Shown here: piece by piece, positions 1 to 7,673 of the stretch
Numbering within the stretch: the first letter of the stretch is position 1
Layout of the letters: every line of letters begins with the position of its first letter
Translations under genes and position numbers: made by a program
Notes under the pieces: model-generated
The model's input: only the letters and a program-made list of their open reading frames with translations
Databases searched by the model: none
What the model was told of the DNA's origin: nothing
DNA from: JAKQIM01 sp964633225
Lineage (GTDB): Bacteria; Chloroflexota; Anaerolineae; Anaerolineales; UBA4823
DNA length: 32,821 bases
Reading direction: 5' to 3'
NCBI GenBank assembly: GCA_964633225.1
Contig: CAZWFQ010000041.1
Location: 1 to 32,821, forward strand

Positions 1-1238
1 CCCACAGCTACGAACTGGCTCCCGTCCCAGGCAACGCTTCGCAGTGTATTCCCCTGCGGCAATGGGTTGCGCCAGACCCACTCGTCGCTACAGCAGCCGG
101 TGTCCAGGCGGGCGATACGGTTGCGCGCCGCGCCGTCGATTTCGGTAAACGCGCCGCCCACCAGCACTTTGCATTCCGACTGCATTGCCAGGACGTACAC
201 CCTGAAATCGGCGCCGGGGTCAAAATCTTCGTCGGCTGTGCCGTCGCTGTTGAGACGGGCAATATAATCTCGGTTTGTGCCGCCAATGTTGGTGAAGCCC
301 CCGCCGACCAGAATCTTGCCATCGACCTGCAGGGCGATGCTCTCTACCACGCTGCTCGCATCAGGGTTAAAGCTCATATCCAGCGTGCCATCAACATCCA
401 GGCGAGCAATACGATTGCGCGTTTCTCCCGCAACCTGCAGGAAGGTGCCGCCAATCAGGATTTGGTTATCGGGCTGGATGGCTATGGTATAGACTGCACC
501 ACCATTGCCAGGGTTGAATGCTGAGTCGAGACTGCCATCGCTATTCAGTCGACCAATGCCATAGCGCACAGTGCCACCGAGGTTGTCAAATTGCCCGCCG
601 ACCAGGATTTTTTCATCGGCTTGCACGGCCAAGGCCAGGACCAGGTCGTTTGCGCCGGGGTTGAAGCTTGTGTCAAGCGTTCCATCGGCGTTCAGGCGGG
701 CAATGCGGTAGCGCGTCGTGCCATCAACGAGGCTAAAATCTCCGCCTATCAGGATTTTCCCATTGGGCTGTTCGACCAGAACATAGACCGGTCCGTTTGT
801 CGCGACAGAAAAATCCAAATTGGCAGTGCCATCCGGGTTCAGCCGGGCGATGAAATTGCGCGCCGTCCCGCCAATGCCGGTGAATTCGCCGCCAACCAGA
901 ATCTTGCCGTCTGCCTGCACAGCCAGCGTGTGAATGATGCCGTTTGCATTGGGGTCAAAGTCGGGCTCCAATGTGCCGTCGAAATTGAGTCGGGCGATGT
1001 AGTTGCGCGTCTCGCCGCCAACCTGGGTGAATTCGCCGCCAATGATGATTTTGCCATCCGGCTGTGTGATGATGGCGTTGATTGCGCCGTTGGCATCGGG
1101 ATCAAAACCGTTATCAACCGATTGCGCCAGCGCCGTGATCGGTGCCAGGAATCCCAAAGTCATCCCCGCGATCAGGCAGGCAAACAGCCCAGAACGCAAG
1201 AACCTGGCTAAAGTCAAAACAGCCTGTTTTGAGAACAT
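1..1238 (-). CDS. Exported delta-60 repeat protein, 3' end off the window
   Basis: The frame is open from ATG 1238 to the left edge (412 codons visible, no stop), so the C-terminus is missing. Residues 1-38 form a signal peptide with a long hydrophobic core and an ALA cleavage site before QS. Seven tandem repeats of about 49 residues follow (roughly 41-384). Each has a core like QADGKILVGGEF, then a GG.TRN.IARLN.DGTLD.SF segment; this is the delta-60 (beta-propeller-like) repeat. After the seventh repeat the text changes to GNTLRSVAWDGSQFVAVG, which looks like the start of a second propeller of the type found in YCF48/BNR proteins. Start choice: two in-frame ATGs lie at 1244 and 1238; the AAGGAGG at 1247-1253 is too close to the first and sits 8 bases from the second, so 1238 is preferred. 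The protein is probably secreted or surface exposed. A ligand or enzymatic role cannot be read from the repeats. Confidence 0.85.
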   Translation of the reverse strand, partial: MFSKQAVLTLARFLRSGLFACLIAGMTLGFLAPITALAQSVDNGFDPDANGAINAIITQPDGKIIIGGEFTQVGGETRNYIARLNFDGTLEPDFDPNANGIIHTLAVQADGKILVGGEFTGIGGTARNFIARLNPDGTANLDFSVATNGPVYVLVEQPNGKILIGGDFSLVDGTTRYRIARLNADGTLDTSFNPGANDLVLALAVQADEKILVGGQFDNLGGTVRYGIGRLNSDGSLDSAFNPGNGGAVYTIAIQPDNQILIGGTFLQVAGETRNRIARLDVDGTLDMSFNPDASSVVESIALQVDGKILVGGGFTNIGGTNRDYIARLNSDGTADEDFDPGADFRVYVLAMQSECKVLVGGAFTEIDGAARNRIARLDTGCCSDEWVWRNPLPQGNTLRSVAWDGSQFVAV

Positions 1239-1595
1239 GGTCATCCCTCCTTGGTGGGAGAAATCCTCGTTCTTACCCTATTCAGTTGTGATGAGCTCAT
1301 TGATGTGCTGCTTACAGGTCTTAAAGTAAGCAGTTCTCCCCCGCGCGGCGGTGATAACTTGCTACCCCTGTTTGTGATGAAACCGTCACGGCGGCCCGGT
1401 TGGCGGTTAAGCCATGTAACTTAACTTCCATTAATTATAGCATAGGATTTTTGCTCGTCTACGGCCGCCTCTTCTGGCGCAGAGGCCAACCCCAGAAAGA
1501 AATATCCCGCCGCCGTGTCAAGAACGGGTATAATCTAGTTATGCGGGCAAACCCGTCTTGGTTCAAACAGCATATTGGATAAGGGGAAACTCTGA
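1239..1595. promoter_or_regulatory. Divergent intergenic region with long leader
   Basis: This 357-base stretch between two divergent genes shows no convincing gene. On the minus strand an extended -10 (TGC then TATAAT) lies at 1442-1434, giving a leader of about 190 bases before the delta-60 gene. That leader holds a perfect 8-bp hairpin (CTGCTTAC at 1308-1315 against GTAAGCAG at 1326-1333, 10-base loop). On the plus strand a TATAAT at 1529-1534 may serve the kinase gene, but I see no matching -35. I do not recognise a known riboswitch class. Confidence 0.4.
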
Positions 1596-3296
1596 ATGGA
1601 CTTGGTCATCCAGATTCATATTGTGATCCTGTTGCTGATCATTTCTGTTCAAGTGGGGTTGACAGTTTTGGCCTGGCGCCGCCCTGCGCCTGCCAGCCGG
1701 GCTTTTGTCTGGTTGACTCTCAGCGGTGCCTTTTGGGCCCTCACCGAGGCGTTTGAGACCCTCTCGTATACTGCCGAGCAGCAGATTTTCTGGTCCAAGG
1801 TAGGCTATATTGGCAAAGAAAGCCTGCCGGTGATGTTTTTGCTCTTTGCATTAGAGTACGCCTACTCGCGGCAGAAGTTGGGGCTGGGTTGGCGTTTGCT
1901 GTTGTGGGTGTTCCCGGTCATCACCGTCTTGGTTGTGATGACCAATGATTGGCACGGTTTATTTTGGCCGGCATATCGCACCGTCGATCAGTATTCGTGG
2001 CTGGTATTGGTCTTTGATCACGGGATCTGGTTTTGGATGACCCTGGTTTATAACTACGCGTTGATCCTAGCGGGTTCTCTGCTGCTGGTGCATATGGCCT
2101 GGCGCTCGCTGCAAATCTACCGGCGGCAGGGATTTTTTATCTTGGCCGGGGTGGCAATTCCCCTGGCGGCCAATGCTTTTTATATTACTGGCCGGGCCCC
2201 CTTGCCGGGCCTGGATTTAACCCCCCTGGCTTTTGCGGTTTCAGCAGTTGCTTTTGCGTTGAGCCTGTACCGTTACCATTTGTTGGATCTGGTGCCGGTG
2301 GCGCGCGATTTGTTGATTGAGACTCTGGACGATGGGGTGGTGGTGTTAGACCTGCAAGGGCGTGTGGTGGATATGAACCCGGCATCACGCTTGCTGCTGG
2401 GTCTGGATGACCATTCTTTGGGTGCTCCGTTCACCCAGGTTTTCCCGGCCTGGCAAAACCCACCGGTCAGCAGCCAGGAGGATGATGAAACTACCCGATC
2501 TGAGGTGATGGTTGGAGAGTATTCTCAGCGCGTGGTAGAAATGGTTGTGAAATCTTTGCACGACAAGCGGGGCAAGTTTATTGGGCGGCTGGTCGTATTG
2601 AGTGATATCAGTCAGCGCAAGCAGATGGAAAAGATGCGTGATGACCTGGTCAACACCCTGGTGCACGATCTGCGTAATCCCTTGGGTAGTGTGCTGCTGG
2701 CATTAAATTCATTGGAACTTCAGGTAGATGATACCGCAGATATGTTGATGATTGCCCGTCATTCTGCCGAATCGATGCTGGGAATCGTAAACGAGATCCT
2801 CGATGTCAGCCGCCTGCAGGTTGGACAAATGCCAGTGCGGTTTGAAGCCTTGAATGTTCGCATGATGATTGATCGCGTCTTGAAGCTGGCCCAGCCTTTG
2901 GCGTTAGAAAAGCAACTCAAATTTACCACCTCTCTGGACGGCAACCTGCCTTTTGCCCATGGTGATTATGATCTGGTAGAACGCATCTTGCAGAACCTGG
3001 TTGGAAATGCGGTCAAGTATTCGCCGGTTGGCGGTGAAGTGGCCATCTGCGCTCGCGAAGACAAATCAATGAGTATGGTGGTGGTACAGGTGGCAGATGC
3101 GGGGCCTGGAATTGCTCCAGAGATCATGCCGTATATGTTTGACCTGTTTGTCACCGGGCAAGGACGGGGTAAGGGCAGCGGGATCGGTTTATTCTTCTGC
3201 CGGCTGGCGGTTGAGGCCCAAGGCGGGCGCATCTGGGCTGAGAACCTGCTATCTGGCGGGGCGATCTTGTCATTTTCTTTACCGGTTGAGCACTGA
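1596..3296 (+). CDS. Seven-TM sensor histidine kinase with PAS domain
   Basis: A 566-residue sensor kinase. Residues 1-225 contain about seven hydrophobic helices and match the layout of the 7TM histidine-kinase N-terminal domain. A PAS-like segment follows (about 235-345, with DGVVVLDLQGRVVDMNPASR). The HisKA H-box is VHDLRNPLG with phospho-acceptor His357. The ATPase domain has the N-box NLVGNAVKYSPVGG, G1 DAGPGIAP and G2 GKGSGIGL. All catalytic boxes look intact, so autophosphorylation is expected. Start ATG 1596 has AAGGGGA at 1581-1587, eight bases upstream. No response regulator is visible next door, though the right neighbour lies beyond an assembly gap. The signal sensed is unknown; it is presumably detected in or near the membrane. 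Confidence 0.9.
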   Translation: MDLVIQIHIVILLLIISVQVGLTVLAWRRPAPASRAFVWLTLSGAFWALTEAFETLSYTAEQQIFWSKVGYIGKESLPVMFLLFALEYAYSRQKLGLGWRLLLWVFPVITVLVVMTNDWHGLFWPAYRTVDQYSWLVLVFDHGIWFWMTLVYNYALILAGSLLLVHMAWRSLQIYRRQGFFILAGVAIPLAANAFYITGRAPLPGLDLTPLAFAVSAVAFALSLYRYHLLDLVPVARDLLIETLDDGVVVLDLQGRVVDMNPASRLLLGLDDHSLGAPFTQVFPAWQNPPVSSQEDDETTRSEVMVGEYSQRVVEMVVKSLHDKRGKFIGRLVVLSDISQRKQMEKMRDDLVNTLVHDLRNPLGSVLLALNSLELQVDDTADMLMIARHSAESMLGIVNEILDVSRLQVGQMPVRFEALNVRMMIDRVLKLAQPLALEKQLKFTTSLDGNLPFAHGDYDLVERILQNLVGNAVKYSPVGGEVAICAREDKSMSMVVVQVADAGPGIAPEIMPYMFDLFVTGQGRGKGSGIGLFFCRLAVEAQGGRIWAENLLSGGAILSFSLPVEH

Positions 3297-3301
3297 CCGG
3301 C

Positions 3302-3329
3302 TTGTATTTCTCACAAATTGGGATAGAAT
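3302..3329 (+). promoter_or_regulatory. Sigma-70-like promoter pointing into the gap
   Basis: TTGTAT at 3302-3307 is separated by 16 bases from TAGAAT at 3324-3329. It sits just after the kinase stop codon, points toward the truncated L7/L12-NHL gene, and leaves no ATG before the gap. This suggests that gene starts inside the gap. Read by eye only. Confidence 0.4.
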
Positions 3330-3363
3330 ATCAGGATAAGAACGCTCTTATTACTTGTTATTT

Positions 3364-3463
3364 NNNNNNNNNNNNNNNNNNNNNNNNNNNNNNNNNNNNN
3401 NNNNNNNNNNNNNNNNNNNNNNNNNNNNNNNNNNNNNNNNNNNNNNNNNNNNNNNNNNNNNNN
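3364..3463. other. Assembly gap of 100 N
   Basis: Exactly 100 undetermined bases, the usual convention for a scaffold join of unknown size. The reading frame to its right is already open at the first known base, so the gap removes the 5' end of that gene. Adjacency of the histidine kinase and the following gene is therefore only scaffold-level evidence. Confidence 0.95.
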
Positions 3464-3464
3464 T

Positions 3465-4754
3465 ACTGGTCTGAAAGAATCGAAGGATGCCGTCGAGGCG
3501 TTGGCACGCGGTGAGCCGGTGAATTTAACCAACTTGACGATCTATCCGGCTGGTCAGGAGGTTGGTGGCGAGACCCTCGAAACGGTTGTGCGAACCCTGG
3601 CTGCCCAGGGTAAGAAGATCGAAGCGATCAAGGTTTACCGCCAGGCTACCGACGTAAGCCTTAAAGAGGCCAAGGATGCCGTGGAGGCCATCCAGCGCGG
3701 CGCATCGCTGCCCGATGCGCAATGGGAATCTCAAAAGGCGCACTTGCAAACGGTCGATCGGGGTGTAATAAAGCCGGCTGCCGTGGCAGCAGGCACCGCC
3801 ACGGCTGGGGCCAGTTGTTTGCTCATCGGATTTATCGTTTTCATGATCCTCGCCACGGTTGGGCCGATCCTGGTTGGCCTGGCTTCGCCGGGCGGACCGC
3901 TCTCAGAATCCTGGGAGCGCATTAATCCCTGGGCCAAAGCACGCATCGAGCTGGTATTTGGCGGCGAGGGAACGGGTGTGGGTGTTTTTGAAGATGCCCG
4001 GCACGTTGCGGTGGACAACAATGGACACATCTTTGTAGCCGAGTACAGCGGCGGGCGTGTTCAGGTTTTTGATGAGACGGGCAAGTTTATCACCCAGTGG
4101 CTGGGACGAGGAAATGAGACCTCCGATAGCGACGCTTATATGACTGGCATGGCGGCTGACCGCAACGGCGTGATCTATATTGCGATGGGAGGCGGCTTGT
4201 TCCGTTATGATGGCTTGAGCGGCGAGCTGCTGGGCGAGATTTTACCCCCTGAAGATAATTACTGCGATTGGGTCACGGTTGCACCAGATGGCTCGTTGGT
4301 GACGGTATGGTCGTGGGGCGGGGATGATATGATCCGCTTCGACCGCAATGGATTGGCCAACCTGACCATCCCTGAAGCGGTCAGCGGCGTAGATAAAGAT
4401 GCCGAAGCCGGGCCGGTGGCAGTGGATGGGGCGGGCACAATGTATGTGCTCGACGACTGGGATCACTCGGTATTCATTTTCTCGTCTGATGGGCGTTATG
4501 TCAGCCGGTTTGGCAGTGAGGGGGAAGAGAAAGGCCAGTTCACCATGCCCTATACGCTTGCGGTGGATAACCAGAGCCGGATCTATATCAGTGATTTCGA
4601 TGGGGTGATGGTCTTTGCCAATGATGGCCGCTACCTGGATACGATCTCAACCAATGGCTATGTCTATGGTATGACTTTCGATGACCATAACCGTTTGTAT
4701 GTGGTGACCAACGACCAAAAGGTCATCCGCTTCACCGCCCCCAGCATTCCTTAA
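3465..4754 (+). CDS. Membrane protein: L7/L12-like repeats plus NHL propeller (5' partial)
   Basis: The frame is open from the first base after the gap, so the true start is lost; the TTG at 3501 is not a convincing start because coding similarity continues upstream of it. The first visible residues, TGLKESKDAVEALARGEP, match the end of a ribosomal protein L7/L12 C-terminal domain. A second, complete copy follows, with KIEAIKVYRQ leading into LKEAKDAVEAI. One transmembrane helix comes next (around ASCLLIGFIVFMILATVGPI). The last roughly 280 residues form an NHL/SMP-30-like beta-propeller with repeats such as HVAVDNNGHIFVAEYSGGRV and LAVDNQSRIYISDFDGVMVF. Likely topology is L7/L12-like domains in the cytoplasm and propeller outside. 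Function is unknown. L7/L12 domains bind translation GTPases in the ribosome, but whether these copies do so cannot be seen. Confidence 0.8.
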   Translation, partial: TGLKESKDAVEALARGEPVNLTNLTIYPAGQEVGGETLETVVRTLAAQGKKIEAIKVYRQATDVSLKEAKDAVEAIQRGASLPDAQWESQKAHLQTVDRGVIKPAAVAAGTATAGASCLLIGFIVFMILATVGPILVGLASPGGPLSESWERINPWAKARIELVFGGEGTGVGVFEDARHVAVDNNGHIFVAEYSGGRVQVFDETGKFITQWLGRGNETSDSDAYMTGMAADRNGVIYIAMGGGLFRYDGLSGELLGEILPPEDNYCDWVTVAPDGSLVTVWSWGGDDMIRFDRNGLANLTIPEAVSGVDKDAEAGPVAVDGAGTMYVLDDWDHSVFIFSSDGRYVSRFGSEGEEKGQFTMPYTLAVDNQSRIYISDFDGVMVFANDGRYLDTISTNGYVYGMTFDDHNRLYVVTNDQKVIRFTAPSIP

Positions 4755-4759
4755 CTGGG

Positions 4760-4805
4760 TTCGGAGAGCGGCGACCACCATACCTGGTGGTCGCCGCTCT
4801 CCGAA
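4760..4805. terminator. 21-bp perfect hairpin between convergent genes
   Basis: Arms 4760-4780 and 4785-4805 are perfect reverse complements with a four-base loop. The hairpin starts five bases after the NHL gene stop and ends seven bases before the YwaF-like stop. Neither side has a clear U run, so it could be a bidirectional but atypical terminator or a mRNA 3'-end stabiliser. Confidence 0.6.
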
Positions 4806-4812
4806 AATCATC

Positions 4813-5544
4813 TCACGCCGTTACTTTGGCCGCTCGCCAGTCGCGGATTGCATAGGGGAGATAGAGGATGAGGCTGCATACCAGGCCAATAGCTTCCAGG
4901 GCCAGGATGTACAAGGGCCAGGGCCCAAGCATGTCGATCAGGCTGGCAGTTTCGGGCTTGTGAGCCACGAAGAGATAGTTGCTGCCGATGAGCAGGTTGA
5001 GCACAAAGACTGCCACCAGGTAAATATTTATCCCAATTGCCACCCGCCCCAAGGATTTCCAGGTGGGGCGGTAACCTTCTACAAAGGTCATGAAAATAGC
5101 TGACAGGATGATACAGCCGTGTGAGATAAAGGTCTGGAAGGCGCGAAAATGGGGAAAGCCATAGATACCGGCATCAGGGGTCAGCAGCGCCTGGAAGGCG
5201 CCGGCAATGCCCATGAAGTAACAATATTCATAGATGGTGTAACTGCGTGTCACCAGCATATAAGCGCCAGCCCACACCAATGCAGAGCATAGGTGTAACG
5301 GCAGCATGGTCTGGATCGTCCACTGGCCGTTAACAATATTCCAAACATGCCATGCGGTTTCGTTCACCACCAGGATGCCAGCCAGGGTATACCGGGCGAT
5401 CTGGCGGTTGCGCGCCGACAGGCGCTTGCCAAAGAAGATAACCAGTAAATTGATGACGAGTATTACGGCAAGAGCAGCCAAATGGGGTGGGCTGAACAAG
5501 ATGAATTCTCCCCCCTGGTAATCTTTGGCGAAGTATTCTCCCAT
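4813..5544 (-). CDS. YwaF/TIGR02206-type integral membrane protein
   Basis: A 243-residue polytopic membrane protein with about six or seven hydrophobic segments. It carries the PLHLCS motif after the second or third helix and the aromatic-rich layout of the YwaF (TIGR02206) family, whose biochemical role is not established to my knowledge. The frame extends upstream to 5670, but ATG 5544 (MGEYF) is chosen. AGGAG lies at 5555-5551, six bases before it, and the extra upstream residues are polar and unlike a membrane protein. A promoter is readable at 5656-5628, giving a leader of about 75 bases. It is divergent from the SDR gene and convergent with the NHL gene, so context gives no functional hint. 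Confidence 0.8.
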   Translation of the reverse strand: MGEYFAKDYQGGEFILFSPPHLAALAVILVINLLVIFFGKRLSARNRQIARYTLAGILVVNETAWHVWNIVNGQWTIQTMLPLHLCSALVWAGAYMLVTRSYTIYEYCYFMGIAGAFQALLTPDAGIYGFPHFRAFQTFISHGCIILSAIFMTFVEGYRPTWKSLGRVAIGINIYLVAVFVLNLLIGSNYLFVAHKPETASLIDMLGPWPLYILALEAIGLVCSLILYLPYAIRDWRAAKVTA

Positions 5545-5627
5545 TGTATTCTCCTGTGTATGTTCGTTGGTAAAAGATCGCCTGTGCTGGGCGCACCTTG
5601 CTTGCAGTGCGCTCTTAGAATTGCTGA

Positions 5628-5656
5628 ATGATACATCAGGTTTTGATTTTGAGCAA
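5628..5656 (-). promoter_or_regulatory. Promoter of the YwaF-like gene
   Basis: On the minus strand TTGCTC (5656-5651), a 17-base spacer and TATCAT (5633-5628) form a good sigma-70-type promoter. The start point would be near 5621, with a leader of about 75 bases that includes the AGGAG site. Confidence 0.5.
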
Positions 5657-5677
5657 CCGCTTTTATCCATCCCTGCG

Positions 5678-5693
5678 TGCTATAATGGCCTGC
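5678..5693 (+). promoter_or_regulatory. Extended -10 of a probable leaderless SDR transcript
   Basis: TGC immediately precedes TATAAT at 5681-5686. The ATG at 5694 starts seven bases later, where transcription itself should begin. No Shine-Dalgarno is present, so the mRNA is probably leaderless. The alternative ATG at 5685 lies inside the -10 box and is therefore rejected. Confidence 0.5.
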
Positions 5694-6641
5694 ATGGAGC
5701 GAAAGATCCTCATCACCGGCGGCACGGGCTTTATCGGGCGGGTTTTGGCGCGCCACCTGGTGGAGGCGGGTCACGCTGTGCGCCTGCTGATCCGTCCATC
5801 CAAGCAGACGCCCGAACTGCCGCGCGGCGTGCCGGTGGAGGTGGCAGTCAGCAGCCTGACCGATGAGCGCGGGCTGCGTTCGGCTATGGTGGGCATCGAT
5901 GCCGTCTATCACCTGGCAGGTGGAGAATGGAAGGGGGCGCGGGGGGATCTGATGGCGGTAGATATCCAGGGTACACAGGCCGTCAGCCAGGCAGCGGCCG
6001 CGTCAAAAGTAGAAAGATTCTTTTATCTCAGTCACTTGGGTGCTGACCGGGCTTCGGCCTTCCCGGTGTTGAAAGCCAAGGCCATTGCTGAAGAGCATAT
6101 CCGGCGTAGCGGGGTGGATTTCACCATCTTGCGTTCGGCAGTGGTTTATGGGTTGGGCGATTACTTTACCACGGGCCTGGCCCGCTTGCTGCACGCCTTC
6201 CCGTTTGCCTTCTTTGTGCCCGAAGATGGTAAGGTTCTGCTCCAGCCGCTGTGGGTAGAAGACCTGGTGACTTGCCTGGTTTGGGCTTTGGATGATGAAC
6301 AAACTCGCGGTCAGTTATATTCGATTGGCGGGCCCGAGTATTTGACCTTCAACCAGATCCTGGCAACAGTCATGGATGCCATTTCTGTGCGGCGCATTCC
6401 CGTACCCGTCTCGCCGCCTTACTTGCGTGGCCTGACGGTGACGCTGGAGGGAATGTTCCCTGGGCTGCCGGTCTCGGTCTATTGGCTTGATTACCTGGCG
6501 GTCAACCGCACCTGCCCCCTGGATACCATCCCGCGCACCTTCAACCTGATGCCATCTCGCTTCGGCCAACGCCTGGATCACCTGCGCGGCCAGAACTGGG
6601 GACGGTCTTTATGGCGAGGCTTAGGTCGAAAACGAAAATGA
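5694..6641 (+). CDS. Atypical short-chain dehydrogenase (NDUFA9-like NAD(P)-binding protein)
   Basis: A 315-residue Rossmann-fold protein beginning MERKILITGGTGFIGR, whose GGTGFIG loop (residues 9-15) binds NAD(P). Further family signs are the YHLAGG strand, FFYLSHLGAD, ILRSAVVYG and the late LWVEDLV segment, typical of atypical SDRs related to complex I NDUFA9 and to nucleoside-diphosphate-sugar epimerases. The classical Tyr-xxx-Lys pair is not obvious; YLSHLG occupies that position. It may therefore bind the cofactor structurally or act on an unknown substrate such as a quinone or isoprenoid. Start ATG 5694 is set by the adjacent -10 box. Its stop overlaps the left arm of the terminator of the convergent MerR gene. 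Confidence 0.82.
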   Translation: MERKILITGGTGFIGRVLARHLVEAGHAVRLLIRPSKQTPELPRGVPVEVAVSSLTDERGLRSAMVGIDAVYHLAGGEWKGARGDLMAVDIQGTQAVSQAAAASKVERFFYLSHLGADRASAFPVLKAKAIAEEHIRRSGVDFTILRSAVVYGLGDYFTTGLARLLHAFPFAFFVPEDGKVLLQPLWVEDLVTCLVWALDDEQTRGQLYSIGGPEYLTFNQILATVMDAISVRRIPVPVSPPYLRGLTVTLEGMFPGLPVSVYWLDYLAVNRTCPLDTIPRTFNLMPSRFGQRLDHLRGQNWGRSLWRGLGRKRK

Positions 6642-6682
6642 GGCGGCGCCAGCGATGTTTTGTGTCGCCAGCACCACCTCAT
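6626..6682 (-). terminator. Strand-specific terminator of the MerR gene
   Basis: Read on the minus strand, 6682-6665 pairs with 6655-6638 over 18 positions, several of them G-U wobbles, around a nine-base loop. TTTTCGTTTTCG follows. On the plus strand the wobbles become A-C mismatches, so only the minus transcript forms the full stem. It overlaps the last codon of the convergent SDR gene. Confidence 0.65.
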
Positions 6683-6701
6683 CAGTTAGCCTCGGGAGCT
6701 C

Positions 6702-7511
6702 TTAAGCCTTGGCCACCGGGAACTGGATCTCGGTAACGGTGTTGGAGTCGTTCTGAGAGCCGTTTTGGTTCGGGTTAAGGTAGATCTCGCGGCCGGGGCC
6801 GGTGATGGTGTAGCCATTGGTCTCAATCCATTTGATCAGCGCTTTGTATGCATCTCCGATGGTAAGGAATGGACCGTGATGGATTGTGCTGGCGGCTGTT
6901 TCTACGGCAGGCAGCAGGTAAGACTTCACACGTCCGGCGGCTTGGACGGGGGCTTCCACTGGCTCGCACACTTCGGCGTCGATCTCCGGCTCGTCGGCAT
7001 GGTAGATAGTGAAGCAGGGGCCGTTGGGGCGCACACGCCCGCTTGCTAAGAAACCTCCTAGCTCATTCCATAAGTTGCCCTGCTGTGGATAGCCGGGGAT
7101 GATGTCGCGTACAGAAACCACGGCAAGCGGGTCCACTTTCTTGATTACGATATCATAAGCAGTCATAGCATTCTCCTGTTCGATTTGTTTGAGGCGGGCT
7201 TCGACGCGTTCCAGCAGTTCTTGTTCCTCTCGCACGCGCTGCTGCACCTCGGCCTGCTTCAAGCGTAACATGCCGCGCAGCTCGGCTGCGGGCAGGTCCT
7301 TCTCTAGGGCCTTGGTGATCTGTTCTAGCGAGAGTCCCAGGTCTTTGAGCGCCAGGATGCGGTTGAGGCGCGGCAGTTGGTCGAAGCTGTAATAACGGTA
7401 GCCGGTGTAGTGGTCAATCTGAGCTGGTTTGAGCAGCCCAATCTCGTCATAGTATCGCAGGGTCTTGACCGTCACCTGGCTGATCTTTGAAAAGTCTCCG
7501 ATTTTGATCAT
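6702..7511 (-). CDS. MerR-family effector-binding regulator (BmrR/GyrI-like)
   Basis: A 269-residue regulator with the MerR winged-helix domain at residues 1-70; VKTLRYYDEIGLLKP and YTGYRYYSFDQL are diagnostic. A long dimerisation helix (about 75-113, charged, many E/Q/R) follows, then a GyrI-like/AraC-effector-binding domain (about 117-269, with YDIVIKKVDPLAVVSVRD at its start). This layout is that of BmrR and TipAL, which bind hydrophobic drugs or metabolites and twist promoters with long spacers. No Cys cluster for metal binding is seen. Start ATG 7511 has GGAG about eight bases upstream. The divergent region contains a promoter of exactly the class MerR proteins control, reading toward this gene, which implies autoregulation. 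The inducer is unknown. Confidence 0.9.
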   Translation of the reverse strand: MIKIGDFSKISQVTVKTLRYYDEIGLLKPAQIDHYTGYRYYSFDQLPRLNRILALKDLGLSLEQITKALEKDLPAAELRGMLRLKQAEVQQRVREEQELLERVEARLKQIEQENAMTAYDIVIKKVDPLAVVSVRDIIPGYPQQGNLWNELGGFLASGRVRPNGPCFTIYHADEPEIDAEVCEPVEAPVQAAGRVKSYLLPAVETAASTIHHGPFLTIGDAYKALIKWIETNGYTITGPGREIYLNPNQNGSQNDSNTVTEIQFPVAKA

Positions 7512-7559
7512 CTTCTTACTCCACGCGTAGGTTGTTACTTCTGAAGGCCTTCGACCTGT

Positions 7560-7590
7560 AGTATACAGCCTCCAGTAAGGGGAGAGTCAA
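7560..7590 (-). promoter_or_regulatory. MerR-type promoter with 19-bp spacer and dyad
   Basis: On the minus strand TTGACT (7590-7585) and TATACT (7565-7560) are separated by 19 bases. The spacer holds a CTCC-N7-GGAG dyad (7570-7584) centred between the boxes. This over-long spacer with a central inverted repeat is the hallmark of MerR-activated promoters, and it lies directly upstream of the merR-like gene. Confidence 0.75.
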
Positions 7591-7620
7591 GATGCAGAAA
7601 GAAATTGCTACCCAGTTCAG

Positions 7621-7649
7621 TTGCATTTTTTCTTACTCTATTCTATACT
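7621..7649 (+). promoter_or_regulatory. Sigma-70 promoter of the cyclase-family gene
   Basis: TTGCAT (7621-7626), 17 bases, then TATACT (7644-7649). Transcription would start near 7656, about 18 bases before ATG 7674, leaving room for the GGAGA ribosome site. The box lies 30 bases from the MerR operator, so regulator binding could also affect it. Confidence 0.6.
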
Positions 7650-7673
7650 TTTCCCATACTTTGTGGAGACAGC

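Noticed and set aside
591..1211. Plus-strand open frame of about 206 codons over the delta-60 gene
   Set aside because: It mirrors the repeats of the minus-strand gene, which has a signal peptide, ribosome site and recognised repeats; the plus frame has none.
1400..1582. Possible 60-residue protein before the histidine kinase
   Set aside because: No ribosome site, no recognisable domain, and it spans the likely kinase promoter.
5463..5912. Minus-strand open frame of 149 codons across the ywaF/SDR divergent region
   Set aside because: It covers both promoters and the starts of two well-supported genes in another frame.
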